Shown here: positions 46,000-57,692 of the stretch, piece after piece
How the letters are laid out: each line of letters begins with the position of its first letter
How positions within the stretch are numbered: position 1 is the first letter of the stretch
Source of the DNA: Theocolax elegans
Lineage: Eukaryota > Arthropoda > Insecta > Hymenoptera > Cerocephalidae
Assembly: GCA_026168455.1 (NCBI GenBank)
Contig: CM047431.1
Coordinates: forward strand, 365,501 to 429,500
Length of the DNA: 64,000 nucleotides
Reading direction: 5' to 3'
Position numbers and translations under genes: made by a program
Notes under the pieces: generated by a model
Database searches by the model: none
What the model saw: only the letters and a program-made list of their open reading frames with translations
What the model was told of the DNA's origin: nothing

Positions 46000-46100
46000 T
46001 CGAGCCAATCAGAGCGCGCCAGTCGGCGATGGGCGGTGCAGAGGGACCGAAAGCGGTGCGTGGAGGGAGCGCCCGGAGAGGGGAAGCATATTGGTTGATT
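46000..46100. promoter_or_regulatory. GC-rich, CCAAT-containing patch in the left arm
   Basis: GAGCCAATCAGAGCGCGCC starts a patch of about 90 bp that is strongly GC-rich within AT-rich sequence. It is mirrored at about 50240-50330 (GCGCGCTCTGATTGGCTCG). The promoter-like appearance is only suggestive. Confidence 0.3.
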
Positions 46101-46825
46101 CATTTGTTATTCAACACGTTAATATGTGACAAAATTAAGAGAATCGGGAAATTAAAAAATGGCCGATAAGGAAATGTCAAGCCTTATTATTTCATTATTT
46201 AATTATTTAAATGCTTTACGCATTTTAAATAATTTATTATTTAATAAATTAATACCAAGGATATCTTAGAAACCACTTCATCGAATAAACTGACATTTTA
46301 ACAATAATGATTTTAATCAAATTAAATGAAACAGAATTTGGTAATTAAATTCGAAATGTTGATGTTAATTATTATATTAAAAAACTAATTATTTAGCTGT
46401 TTATTCAACAATTTTTTAATTTTTCTGAATAATTTGACAAGTATAATTTTTTTTACTATATTATAACACAGTCTACTTCATTTAAGTGGATTAAAAATGT
46501 TGACAATTAGTCTATTCGATGAAATTGTTCCTGGGATATCATATCTATTATGGAAAAAAAACTCAGGGTATAGAGACTCTTATAATTAATTAAAATAGTA
46601 CCCTAGTAGAAATCTGACAATAAATGTAACAATTTTAAGTCATAAAATGGCCATTTATCATATAATACTCAATAAATGCCCAATTAATGGCAACATTAGA
46701 GTTTTTTTAACCTTAAATGTTACATTTTTACTAGGGTTATGCTACATATAAATTGGCTAAACAAATTAAATTAAAAGTTAATAATAAATAAATTTGTTTA
46801 AAAAATTAAGAAATGTTATTCTTTG

Positions 46826-47034
46826 TGAGGCTTACGATGGCTCGATTGGTAGGGCGTCGGGTTCGTAATCTGGAGGTCCCAGGTTGGATTCCCAGCCCCG
46901 ACCGATTGATACAAGCACCACTGGGGAATGTATTTTCAACAAGCGCTTTCTTAACAAAGACATCGTATAACGTCCGTCGCTGATCAGCACCAATTTGGGA
47001 GCATAAAAAGAGCGACGTTAAAATAAAAATAAAG
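46826..47034 (+). mobile_element. tRNA-Met-derived SINE with 11-bp target duplication
   Basis: The head resembles tRNA-Met, with A box TGGCTCGATTGGTAGGGCG and B box GGTTGGATTCCC. The anticodon-arm-like TTCGTAATCTGGAGGTC corresponds to CTCATAATCTG in the second copy. An unrelated body ends in an A-rich tail. GTTATTCTTTG occurs on both sides (46815-46825 and 47035-47045). Confidence 0.85.
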
Positions 47035-47845
47035 GTTATTCTTTGAAACAATAGCTTATCAACAAAATTTGATTTAATATGGGACCTTGATTCAAACCAA
47101 AGATATAATAAAATAAAGATATTGTATAAATATTGTATAAATGAAAAAATTGAAAATAGGCAGTTTTAGTACTTGAGTACCCATTTCATAGAACCAAGAT
47201 TTTTATTCAAAAATTATTGTCCTGAATAAACTTTTTATCACCTAACTAATTGAATTATACAATGTTTATTTAATGTCATTAATGATATTTTACAAAACTA
47301 TCATATACCTAACAAAAATTAATTTAAAAAAAATTTTAAGTAAATTATTAATTGAAGATAAGTTTAATGTAACCAATATAACTTGTTAATTGGGTTTTAA
47401 TATCTTTTTCACTAAATTGTCTTTTTTAGTATTATTGATAAGTAATATTAATTATAATTAATTAAATTTAGATATTCTGAGATCTGTCCTAATTAATAAA
47501 ATCCTAAAAAACACTATTTGGTGAAAAAATTATAAAAATCTAATTCACAAGTTTCATTGGCTACATATTCATACACATTTAATATAAGTTCAATAAGTTA
47601 ATATTATTAAATAAACATAGTAGAATCCAAATAATTAGACGAAAAAAGTGTTATCCAGGATAATAATTGTTGAATAGAACTGTTGGATAGTATGACATGG
47701 GTAGCCGAGTGCTAAAACTGTCTATTTTCAATTTTTCACTTATACAATATCTTTGATTTATTATATTTTTGGTTTGCATCAAAATCCCATATTAAAACAA
47801 ATTTTGTTGAAAAGCTATTGTTTCAAAGAATGACCTGTTTTAATC
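47035..47845. repeat. inner inverted repeat of the 4.6-kb element
   Basis: About 47035-47190 (TTATTCTTTGAAACAATAGC ...) is mirrored at about 47695-47840 (... GCTATTGTTTCAAAGAATGA). About 500 bp of AT-rich sequence lies between. Confidence 0.65.
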
Positions 47846-48133
47846 AGAGCTATATTGATGCTGTCGTACAGTCCAAAATAACAACTACTAGATAGCCAAT
47901 TTTATTACTGCAAATTAGGTATTTGTAAAAATGGTAAACAACTATATTGAGCGCTTTAAACTTTATCCCATTTAATAAGGTAACAGTACCAATTGCGAAA
48001 CAGGGCCGTATTGTGGAACATATAGTATTAAATTATTATATTTTAACAAAACTTTGAGTCTTTTATAAATGGAAAAAATAAATTATATTTCAAATAAGTT
48101 AAAAAATGTAGATTTATAAATATAAGAACATAG

Positions 48134-48276
48134 AACCCTAGTAGAAATTGAGCATTTTAAGGTTAGACAAAATTTGTAATATGATCATATTAGGATCTTA
48201 TTTTGAGCATTTTTTGCTAATTCGTCACTTTCTGGCTTAAAAACCGTTTCAATTATGCTCAAAATTCTACTAGGGA
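48134..48276. mobile_element. MITE-like palindrome of about 140 bp (CCCTAGTAGAAAT ends)
   Basis: It starts CCCTAGTAGAAATTGAGCA and ends TGCTCAAAATTCTACTAGGG. The same ends occur within both arms of the surrounding element (46602-46737, 49590-49735). Confidence 0.6.
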
Positions 48277-49311
48277 ATATATGTAATCAAGAAAAAAATA
48301 TAAAAGGTTCAAAAGTCAAATAATTTGGAAGGTTATGATGACAAATAGTGCTGATTTTCGAGGCCTTGTTTAAAGCTATTTAAACATAATTCATTATGCT
48401 TTACAAACATAACATTATGTATAGAAGCTATACTTTCATATGATGTACACTAAAATTCAAATTTATATCTAATTGCTTCATAAATTATACTGTTCCAAAA
48501 TATGTACATCATTCTCTCATGTCCATAAGTATTGGAACAGCAAGAAAAAATGTTTCATAATTGGTACATAATTCTATATTTCGTCCGTTTCGTGGAACAC
48601 TTTTAACATTAAGATATTTAATATTTATTTACATTTTTGAAATGTCTAATTGTTAGCAATCGTTAACTAATAACTATTTTAATATATTATATCATCTTCG
48701 ATAAGTCAACTATGTGTAGTAAATAAATTATTTAATAAACACAATTCTAATCAACAAAATTATTTTGAATGTTCCAACTTATGTACAAATTCATATTGAC
48801 AGTTTTTATCTCATATTTACTAATTAGAGTCAACATATAAGCATAAAAAATAGAATTAATATGAAAAAATATTAATTATTAACTTCGAAAAAATATGAAT
48901 TGAACGCTAATATTTTATCATAAGCTAACAAACAGTAATGGTATAGCTCTTTATTTTGCTTAAAAATAATTAAAATTTACATACCTAGTAAAAAACCGTT
49001 CCGGCACTGGTACTTTTACCTTATGTAATACAAAAAGTTGACCTATTTTGAGGCATTTTAATGTATACTTCCAATATGGTGAAAATTGGAAAAAACTGTT
49101 GTTACATAACTCTGATACAAATTAATATTTTGAAATAAAATTTCTTGCAGATTATGGATTATATTTTTAGTATCTAAAAAACATGAGCCATTTTAAAATT
49201 TATGTACACTCGTCGTGAAATCACCAATATCTATTTGATTAAGGGGATAAGCCTGGGTTAAAACTGGAAAAACAATTCAATATTAACTAATAATTGATTT
49301 CATACACTGAG

Positions 49312-49503
49312 AAAAATTTGCTAGTATAAATTACTATTTTAATGGTAAAAGGAAGACAGACTTGCACAATTATAAAATTTGCTATTAATAATGGTAAAAA
49401 TTGCCATTATTAACGGTAATTTTTCCAAAATGTTGGCAAATGTGCAAGTCTGTCCTCCGTTTACCTTTAAAATAGTAATTTTTACTAATAAATTTTTCTC
49501 AGT
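49312..49503. mobile_element. MITE, CACTGAGAAAAATT ends, TA target
   Basis: It is mirrored from both ends (CACTGAGAAAAATTTGCTAG ... AAATTTTTCTCAGTG) with inner inverted segments. TA flanks both sides. The first bases are shared with the MITE in the Gypsy LTR (CACTGA-AAAA). Confidence 0.7.
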
Positions 49504-50462
49504 GTAACAAGTGAAAGCATTTCTTAATTTTTTAAACAAATTTACTTATTATTAACTTTTAATTTAATTTGTTTAGCCAATTTATATGTAGCAGAACCCT
49601 AGTAAAAATGTAACATTTAAGGTTAAAAAAACTCTAATGTTGCCATTAATTGGGCATTTATTGAGTATTATATGATAAATGGCCATTTTATGACTTAAAA
49701 TTGTTACATTTATTGTCAGATTTCTACAAGGGTACTATTTTAATTAATTATAAGAGTCTCTATACCCTGAGTTTTTTTCCATAATAGATAGGATATCCCA
49801 GGAACAATTTCATCGAATAGACTAATTTTCAACATTTTTAATCCACTTAAATGAAGTAGACTGTGTTATAATATAGTAAAAAAAATTATACTTGTCAAAT
49901 TATTCAGAAAAATTAAAAAATTGTTTAATAAACAGCTAAATAATTAGTTTTTTAATATAATAATTAACATCAACATTTCGAATTTAATTACAAAATTCTG
50001 TTTCATTTAATTTGATTAAAATCATTATTGTTAAAATGTCAGTTTATTCGATGAAGTGGTTTCTAAGATATCCTTGGTATTAATTTATTAAATAATAAAT
50101 TATTTAAAATGCGTAAAGCATTTAAATAATTAAATAATGAAATAATAAGGCTTGACATTTCCTTATCGGCCATTTTTTAATTTCCCGATTCTCTTAATTT
50201 TGTCGCATATTAACGTGTTGAATAACAAATGAATCAACCAATATGCTTCCCCTCTCCGGGCGCTCCCTCCACGCACCGCTTTCGGTCCCTCTGCACCGCC
50301 CATCGCCACTGGCGCGCTCTGATTGGCTCGAATTAATAATGTTTAACTAACAATAACTTAATAAATAAGCTTCAAATCGAAATTTGTCAGATAGAAAAGT
50401 TGCTTAGAATTTCGAGCTTTATATGTGTGCGAAATTAACGGAATGAATTTCAGAACACCCTG

Positions 50463-50870
50463 TATATCATATATATGACATATATATAACATATAAATGA
50501 CATATATATATATAACATATATATGACATATATATAAATGTTGAATTCTGAATTCTCAGACACGGCGGAGGCGGCGGCGGCGGCGAAATATTTATATATT
50601 ATAAAGAGATATAACATATATATATATAACATACATATATATGACATATATATATGTTGAATTCTGAATTCTTAGACACGGCGGCGGCGGCGGCGGCGAA
50701 ATATTTATATATTATAGAGAGATATAACATATATATATATATAACATATATATATAAAACATATATATATATATATATATGTTGAATGCTGAATTCGTAG
50801 ACACGGCGGCGGCGGCGGCGAAATATTTATATATTATAGAGATATATATATATCTCTTTGCGGCCACTTC
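50463..50870. repeat. TA-rich satellite and (CGG)n-containing minisatellite, three units
   Basis: Three units of about 115-130 bp each contain TTGAATTCTGAATTC, AGACACGGCGG, a (CGG) run, AAATATTTATATATTATA and a TA-rich spacer. They start near 50539, 50654 and 50781. Confidence 0.8.
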
Positions 50871-51265
50871 TCAAGCATCTTGCTAACAGTTTTTACCTCT
50901 GTAGGCGTTCTCTCACGGGATAGAAAAAATTTCGTCTCTTTCTATCTTTCGCATCTCCTATGACGCTATCTCTTTTTGTTGCCATCGAATGAAAAAGAAA
51001 GTGGAAATAGCAAAAATTCGAGAATCGGAATTCAGCAAGCAACTTTAATAACATCGAATTTCTCCACTTTGCACTTATGAATTCAAACCGGGTTTCTTGT
51101 AAATTGAAAACTTATATAAAAAATAGATGTGAGATTTGTAATTGCATAAATAGATAGTATAATTTTAAATGTACGATAATATAAAAAATCTGAGGGGTTA
51201 GTTAGCTGTATAATAAGGGCTTACGCGCCTGCATACTTGCGTGCAGGCGCTATCGCGCCTTTTGA
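50871..51265. other. unassigned sequence with one strong small hairpin
   Basis: No gene is recognised. GCGCCTGCA (51225-51233) and TGCAGGCGC (51242-51250) form a perfect 9-bp stem just outside the next palindrome. Confidence 0.5.
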
Positions 51266-52523
51266 TAATAATAACGGATCTAAAATTCAATGTAATGCTT
51301 TAAATACAGATACAAAATTGTTTGAAGATGAAATCAATATTAATCAAGTATAACATACACTTTTCCAAATATCCATATGATATATACAATGGGTTAAAAA
51401 TTAAATATATTAATTATTGCATTTTTAAGATAATTCTATTTTTATACTTATTTATATTTTAATTACACCTTTTTATAAGTAATTTATACTCCATAATAGT
51501 TTTCTGCAATTGAAAGTACTCAAATCAAAAACACCTTTCAAAAAGGTGTCAAAACCCGCAAGTATATGTGTTATTCTAATCAAACTTTGAAAATTGTTAT
51601 CTGATAAATAAAATTGTTATCTGTCTGATAAATTTTAAAGTATAAGATAAAAATATCTTCGATTCTAATTCCCATATTTTCTCTACTTATTTATATTTTT
51701 ATTACACCTTTTCTATATCCAACTTATATTCCATAATATTTTTCTGCAATTGAAAGTATTCAATTTGAAAACACCTTCCAAGAAGGTGTCAAAATCCGCA
51801 AGTATTGTGCTATTCTAATCAAACTTTGAAAATTGTTATCTGATAAATAAATAATTTTAATTTCTAACTACCTTATTTTATCTATTTCTTTGAATTTTAA
51901 TGAAACATTTTTATAAATATTACGAAAATTTCGTATAAAAAATTTCTGCAATTGAAGGAATTGAAATGAAACTGAAATCGACAAGTAGTTTGAATCGTAC
52001 CATAAATTTACATTTTATATAAACATTTTTATATATATTACTTAAACTTCGTAAAAAGTTTCTGCAATTGAAAGCACTGAAATCAAACTGTAATCGACAA
52101 GTATTTTGAACCATGCAAAAATTTCTACCAATCTGAATACAGATTTTTTTATATGAAAAGTATCTTACACTATTATTTTTCATTTCTGGCCCTCACATGT
52201 TTTACAGTAATAAATAAATAATATTCTAATTATATTAATTTGTGCAAAATTAATTTCTGCAATACTAATAAAATGGACATTTCTTTTTTATTCTTTTAAA
52301 TAATAAAATAATACTTGCACCACCGTTGGTTAAACGCTTCATATATGTGTTAATTCTGACTTACTAATGTATTCCTTTACATTTATGAAAGTATATAATA
52401 CCGTGAAGAAACTGCAATGAGTAATAATATATAACTATTGCAATACTATCTGGCAATTTTAATATCCTACATCACCAATGATAAAATAGACATCATTATT
52501 TTTATCTAATAAAGTTCCTAAAA

Positions 52524-52690
52524 GAGGCCTGCGATGGCTTGGTCGGTAGGGCGACGGACTCATAATCTGGAGGTCCCAGGTTTGATTCCCGTCCCCGGCC
52601 GATTGATACAAGCACCACTAGCGACTGTATTTTCAACAAGTGCTTTCTTCATCAAGACATCGTATGACCTCCGTCGCTGATTAGCAAGTT
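52524..52690 (+). mobile_element. tRNA-Met-derived SINE (second copy)
   Basis: Head with A box TGGCTTGGTCGGTAGGGCG, CAT-type anticodon arm (GACTCATAATCTGGAGGTC) and B box GGTTTGATTCCC. The body is shared with 46826-47034 to about CGTCGCTGATTAGCA and then truncated. The target duplication is not clear. Confidence 0.8.
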
Positions 52691-53144
52691 TTTCTTAGTA
52701 GTTATGTAAAATAATTATTATTTCGCTTAACCCTGGATATACAATCTACATGATTTTACCAATTAATTAATTAATTAATAAGATAAAAGCTAAGATGTAT
52801 GTAATTATTTATAAAATGTAACATCAGTTAATATAGTCAGAATTAACACATATATGAAGCGTTTAACCAACGGTGGTGCAAGTATTATTTTATTATTTAA
52901 AAGAATAAAAAAGAAATGTCCATTTTATTAGTATTGCAGAAATTAATTTTGCACAAATTAATATAATTAGAATATTATTTATTTATTACTGTAAAACATG
53001 TGAGGGCCAGAAATGAAAAATAATAGTGTAAGATACTTTTCATATAAAAAAATCTGTATTCAGATTGGTAGAAATTTTTGCATGGTTCAAAATACTTGTC
53101 GATTACAGTTTGATTTCAGTGCTTTCAATTGCAGAAATTTTTTA

Positions 53145-54080
53145 TACGAAATTTTCGTACTATTTATAAAAATGTTTCATTAAAATTCAAAGAAATAGAT
53201 AAAATAAGGTAGTTAGAAATTAAAATTATATATTTATCAGATAACAATTTTCAAAGTTTGATTAGAATAGCACAATACTTGCGGGTTTTGACACCTTCTT
53301 GGAAGGTGTTTTCGAATTGAATACTTTCAATTGCAGAAAAATATTATGGAATATAAGTTACATATAGAAAAGGTGTAATAAAAATATAAATAAGTAGAGA
53401 AAATATGGGAATTAGAATCAAAGTCATTTTTATCTTATACTTTAAAATTTATCAGACAGATAACAATTTTATTTATCAGATAACAATTTTCAAAGTTTGA
53501 TTAGAATAACACATATACTTGCGGATTTTGACACCTTCTTGGAAGGTGTTTTCAAATTGAATACTTTCAATTGCAGAAAAATATTATGGAATATAAGTTA
53601 GATATAGAAAAGGTGTAATAAAAATATAAATAAGTAGAGAAAATATGGGAATTAGAATCAAAGATATTTTTATCTTATACTTTAAAATTTATCAGACAGA
53701 TAACAATTTTATTTATCAGATAGCAATTTTCAAAGTTTGATTAGAATAACACATATACTTGCGGGTTTTGACACCTTTTTGAAAGGTGTTTTTGATTTGA
53801 GTACTTTCAATTGCAGAAAACTATTATGGAGTATAAATTACTTATAGAAAGGTGTAATTAAAATATAAATAAGTATAAAAATAGAATTATCTTAAAAATG
53901 CAATAATTAATATATTTAATTGTTTATAATAGAATTATCTTAAAAATGCTAACACATATACTTGCGGGTTTTGACACCTTTTTGAAAGGTGTTTTTGATT
54001 TGAGTACTTTCAATTGCAGAAAACTATTATGGAGTATAAATTACTTATAAAAAGGTGTAATTAAAATATAAATAAGTATA
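53145..54080. repeat. about 240-bp tandem repeats with ACACCTT...AAGGTGT hairpin
   Basis: Successive units contain TTGCAGAAAAATATTATGGA (near 53331, 53571, 53811 and 54015) and a hairpin ACACCTTcttgGAAGGTGT upstream of each. A last unit is shortened by deletion. Mirror units occur at 51480-51840. Confidence 0.8.
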
Positions 54081-54257
54081 AAAATAGAATTATCTTAAAA
54101 GTGCAATAATTAATATATTTAATTTTTAACCCATTGTATATATCATATGGATATTTGGAAAAGTGTATGTTATACTTGATTAATATTGATTTCATCTTCA
54201 AACAATTTTGTATCTGTATTTAAAGCATTACATTGAATTTTAGATCCGTTATTATTA

Positions 54258-54900
54258 TTGAGTATACGTTTAAAAATTTTATGAGTTTTATCAAGAATGA
54301 GTAAACAAATACACATTCTTTCATGTTATGTTCACAACTTTTTTTTTGGGCACGGAAAAAATACATATATTATGTATTCTTGAAAAAACAATTTTAAAAT
54401 ATGCCCTAAAATACATGAAAATGAGTGATTTTATGAGGTTTATGGGGTATAACTTACACCAACGGTCTTGGCCAATAATCTAACCACCGCCATTCGAAAG
54501 CTCGCGAAAAATGTGATCTTTTGAGCGGTGTTAGATCAAAATCGATTGTGGCGTGGTCGCCTTTTTTTGATATTTAATATTTCCGGGCGTTATATTTCTT
54601 CGAGATTTTAAAATTAAGAATTGTAACCCAGGTAGATAAGTTCTAAAGATTATTTTGAACAAAAGTTGTTTTATGTTTTTTCAAAAAAATCAATAGATTT
54701 TGAGATAAATGGCTTTGAAAATAGAAATTTTTCTAAAAAATTGAAAAATTTCCATTTTTCATGGTGGAATAACTCTTAGGCAAATTATTTTTAACACCTA
54801 AAAATTTTTTTCTATCCTCTGAAAGATATTTCCAGCCTGAATTCAAATTTTGGAGCGATTTAAAATTTTCATCGTACCGCTTGACGTGAAATAGCCCATA
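54258..54900. repeat. repeat flanking the Penelope-like copies (direct copy at 56740-57300, inverted copies between)
   Basis: This AT-rich repeat has no coding frame. It contains CCACCGCCATTCGAAAGCTC and CCTTTTTTTGATATTTAATA. It recurs directly at 56740-57300 and inverted, in two pieces, at about 55780-55985 and 56230-56510. Confidence 0.7.
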
Positions 54901-54904
54901 TATA

Positions 54905-55770
54905 CATAGGACCTCCCCGAAGGGAGTCCCAAGTCACAATTAATATTCATAATGCCCATAGACCCGTGCCTAACCTCTTACCAATACATTCACAATATAT
55001 ATATATTCGTCCCGTACACCATTAAATCCATCCAAAAAAGAGAGGGGAACATTCTGTATTGCGAGGCTAAGTCGAGTCGTGTGCTCTCGCATATCAGGCC
55101 AACATGCGCCGTGGAGAGGTGGCACGCCGCGTCAGTCTTAATATAGCCGGGATTCCCCGGAGAGCTCCGATACTTTATACGAGTCGCCCAACCTCCTCAC
55201 CACACATAGTACGCTAATACCGAGAGGCAGTAATTCTCAAGCCAACAACGCAACACAAGAGTATAAAACCAATTTTAACAAACAAACAATATTAATTACA
55301 ATATAGTTTTACAATATTTAACGTTTCTTTATACATATTCTTCAAAAAATTTACATCCTCTATACGGTTAAGCGTGTTATCATGTGTATAAATATTCAGC
55401 ATCTCCGAAAACATTCGTTTTTTCTTATTACTCTCGATATCAATGATAGATACCTTATTAAAATCAGTGCTGTGGCATGAATCTCTCTTATGGACCGCTA
55501 ATGCAGATCTTTCACTCTCATTACGTACATCATTTTTATGCTCTCTAATGCGTGATTTTAATTTACGTTTACTCTTGCCAATGTATTGCGCTGTGCAGTC
55601 TTTGCAAGGTATTTTATAAACAATATTGCACATCTCGTGTTTTTCATTTTTATCCTTGCCTAATTTTATGATATTACTAAATTTATTAATCGTGCGATTT
55701 ATAGGTAAAAATCACAATTTTTTATGCATACATTGAGGCTCGGAGTTAAATCTTTAATAAAAGGCAAAAC
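54905..55770 (-). mobile_element. truncated Penelope-like copy with GIY-YIG endonuclease
   Basis: The minus-strand frame 55633-55292 encodes the C-terminal GIY-YIG nuclease region (CNIVYKIPCKDCTAQYIGKS, then KLKSRIREH). The 3' untranslated part follows to about 54905. It is nearly identical to 57308-58175 (offset about 2.4 kb). The RT part is missing. Confidence 0.85.
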
Positions 55771-56739
55771 AACTTTTGTTTAAATTAATCTTTGAACTTA
55801 TCTACCCTGTTACATTTTTAATTTTAAAATCTCGAGATAGAACACCCGGACATAATTGAATAGCAAAAAAAGGCTACACCATAATCGCTTTTAATTTAAC
55901 ACACCTCAAAAGTTCACATTTTTCGCGAGCTTTCGAATGGCTTGGTTAGATTATTGGCCAGACCGCTGGTGTACTTATGCCTCATAAACCTCAAAATAAA
56001 TACAAGCACGAAACATTTAATTCGATGTCACAAGACAAATTCACCAATCACACAAATTCAAAAGAAATAAAAAAACAACATATACTCGGTGGTTAACTCT
56101 CGCAACAGAAACCCTCTCAACCATATTACATATCAATCTATAAAAATTCAACAAATCAATTAATTCTCGCATTAAAACATACTTTTTAAATAACAATTTA
56201 AAAAATTTTTAGCTCGTTTAAAAAAAATATATTGGCTATTCACGTCAAGTGTACGATGAAAATTTTAAATCGCTCCAAATTTGAAACAGGCTGAAATATC
56301 TTTCAGAAGATAGAAAAAATTTTAGATGTTAAAAATAATTGGCCTAAGAGTTTTTCCACCATGAAAATGAAATTTTTTCAATTTTTTAGAAAATTTTATA
56401 TTTTTAAGCCATTTATCTCAAAATCTATTGATTTTTTGAAAAACATTAGAAACAACTTTGTTCAAAATAATCTTTAGAACTTAATCTACCTGGGTATAAA
56501 TTACTTCAAGAGATAAATCGTAATATTGATATAAAATAAGTAACCAAAGATTATCTAACCGCTAATAATTCATTATTTAATTGAACCGTTGTATAATCAG
56601 GATATTTAAAAATTCATTTATATTGATAATATATTTTTCTTCAATAATCGTAGTTAAAGTTCAAAATTGTAGATCTTTATTTAGAGTAACGAAAATTATG
56701 CCTTTATGAATTATAAACAGTCACATCTTTCAGATTTAA
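55771..56739. repeat. scrambled and inverted pieces of the Penelope-flanking repeats
   Basis: 55780-55985 and 56230-56510 are inverted relative to 54440-54895. 55990-56200 is a direct copy of the Penelope 5' region at 60640-60850 (GAAACATTTAATTCGATGTC...). 56510-56740 is AT-rich without assignment. Confidence 0.7.
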
Positions 56740-57692
56740 ATTTTTGGGCACGGAAAAAAAAATACATATATTATGTTTCTGAAAAAACAATTTTAATAAA
56801 TGCCCTAAAATACATGAAAATGAGTGATTTTATGAGGTTTATGGGGTATAACTTACACCAACGGTCTTGGCCAATAATCTAACCACCGCCATTCGAAAGC
56901 TCGCGAAAAATGTGATCTTTTGAGCGGTGTTAGATCAAAATCGATTGTGGCGTGGTCGCCTTTTTTTGATATTTAATATTTCCGGGCGTTATATTTCTTC
57001 GAGATTTTAAAATTAAGAATTGTAACCCAGGTAGATAAGTTCTAAAGATTATTTTGAACAAAAGTTGTTTTATGTTTTTTCAAAAAAATCAATAGATTTT
57101 GAGATAAATGGCTTTGAAAATAGAAATTTTTCTAAAAAATTGAAAAATTTCCATTTTTCATGGTGGAATAACTCTTAGGCAAATTATTTTTAACACCTAA
57201 AAATTTTTTTCTATCCTCTGAAAGATATTTCCAGCCTGAATTCAAATTTTGGAGCGATTTAAAATTTTCATCGTACCGCTTGACGTGAAATAGCCCATAT
57301 ATATACATAGGACCTCCCCGAAGGGAGTCCCAAGTCACAATTAATATTCATAATGCCCATAGACCCGTGCCTAACCTCTTACCAATACATTCACAATATA
57401 TATATATTCGTCCCGTACACCATTAAATCCATCCAAAAAAGAGAGGGGAACATTCTGTATTGCGAGGCTAAGTCGAGTCGTGTGCTCTCGCATATCAGGC
57501 CAACATGCGCCGTGGAGAGGTGGCACGCCGCGTCAGTCTTAATATAGCCGGGATTCCCCGGAGAGCTCCGATACTTTATACGAGTCGCCCAACCTCCTCA
57601 CCACACATAGTACGCTAATACCGAGAGGCAGTAATTCTCAAGCCAACAACGCAACACAAGAGTATAAAACCAATTTTAACAAACAAACAATA

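Larger units (their letters stand above)
45869..50462. mobile_element. 4.6-kb non-autonomous element with about 0.9-kb inverted repeats
   Basis: It begins CAGGGTGTTCT and ends AGAACACCCTG, flanked by TA on each side. The arms (about 45869-46770 and 49560-50462) are mirrored almost throughout. The core contains a SINE, an inner inverted repeat and MITEs. No transposase frame is present. Confidence 0.75.
51266..54257. mobile_element. 3-kb palindrome (foldback element) built of tandem repeats
   Basis: The left arm starts TAATAATAACGGATCTAAAAT and the right arm ends with its reverse complement near 54257. The arms mirror each other inward to about 52350 and 52838. The core holds a SINE. Both arms carry tandem units of about 240 bp, with more on the right, so they are of unequal length. 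No transposase is present. A fragment of the same family lies at 45365-45537. Confidence 0.75.

Noticed and set aside
48420..48800. A possible Tc1/mariner remnant (CCATAAGTATTGGAAC)
   Set aside because: The similarity to Tc1-type end sequence is short, and no opposite end or transposase remnant was found.
53145..54080. Regular repeats as a CRISPR array
   Set aside because: Units are about 240 bp, AT-rich and part of a palindrome in a eukaryotic genome. There are no short repeats with unique spacers.
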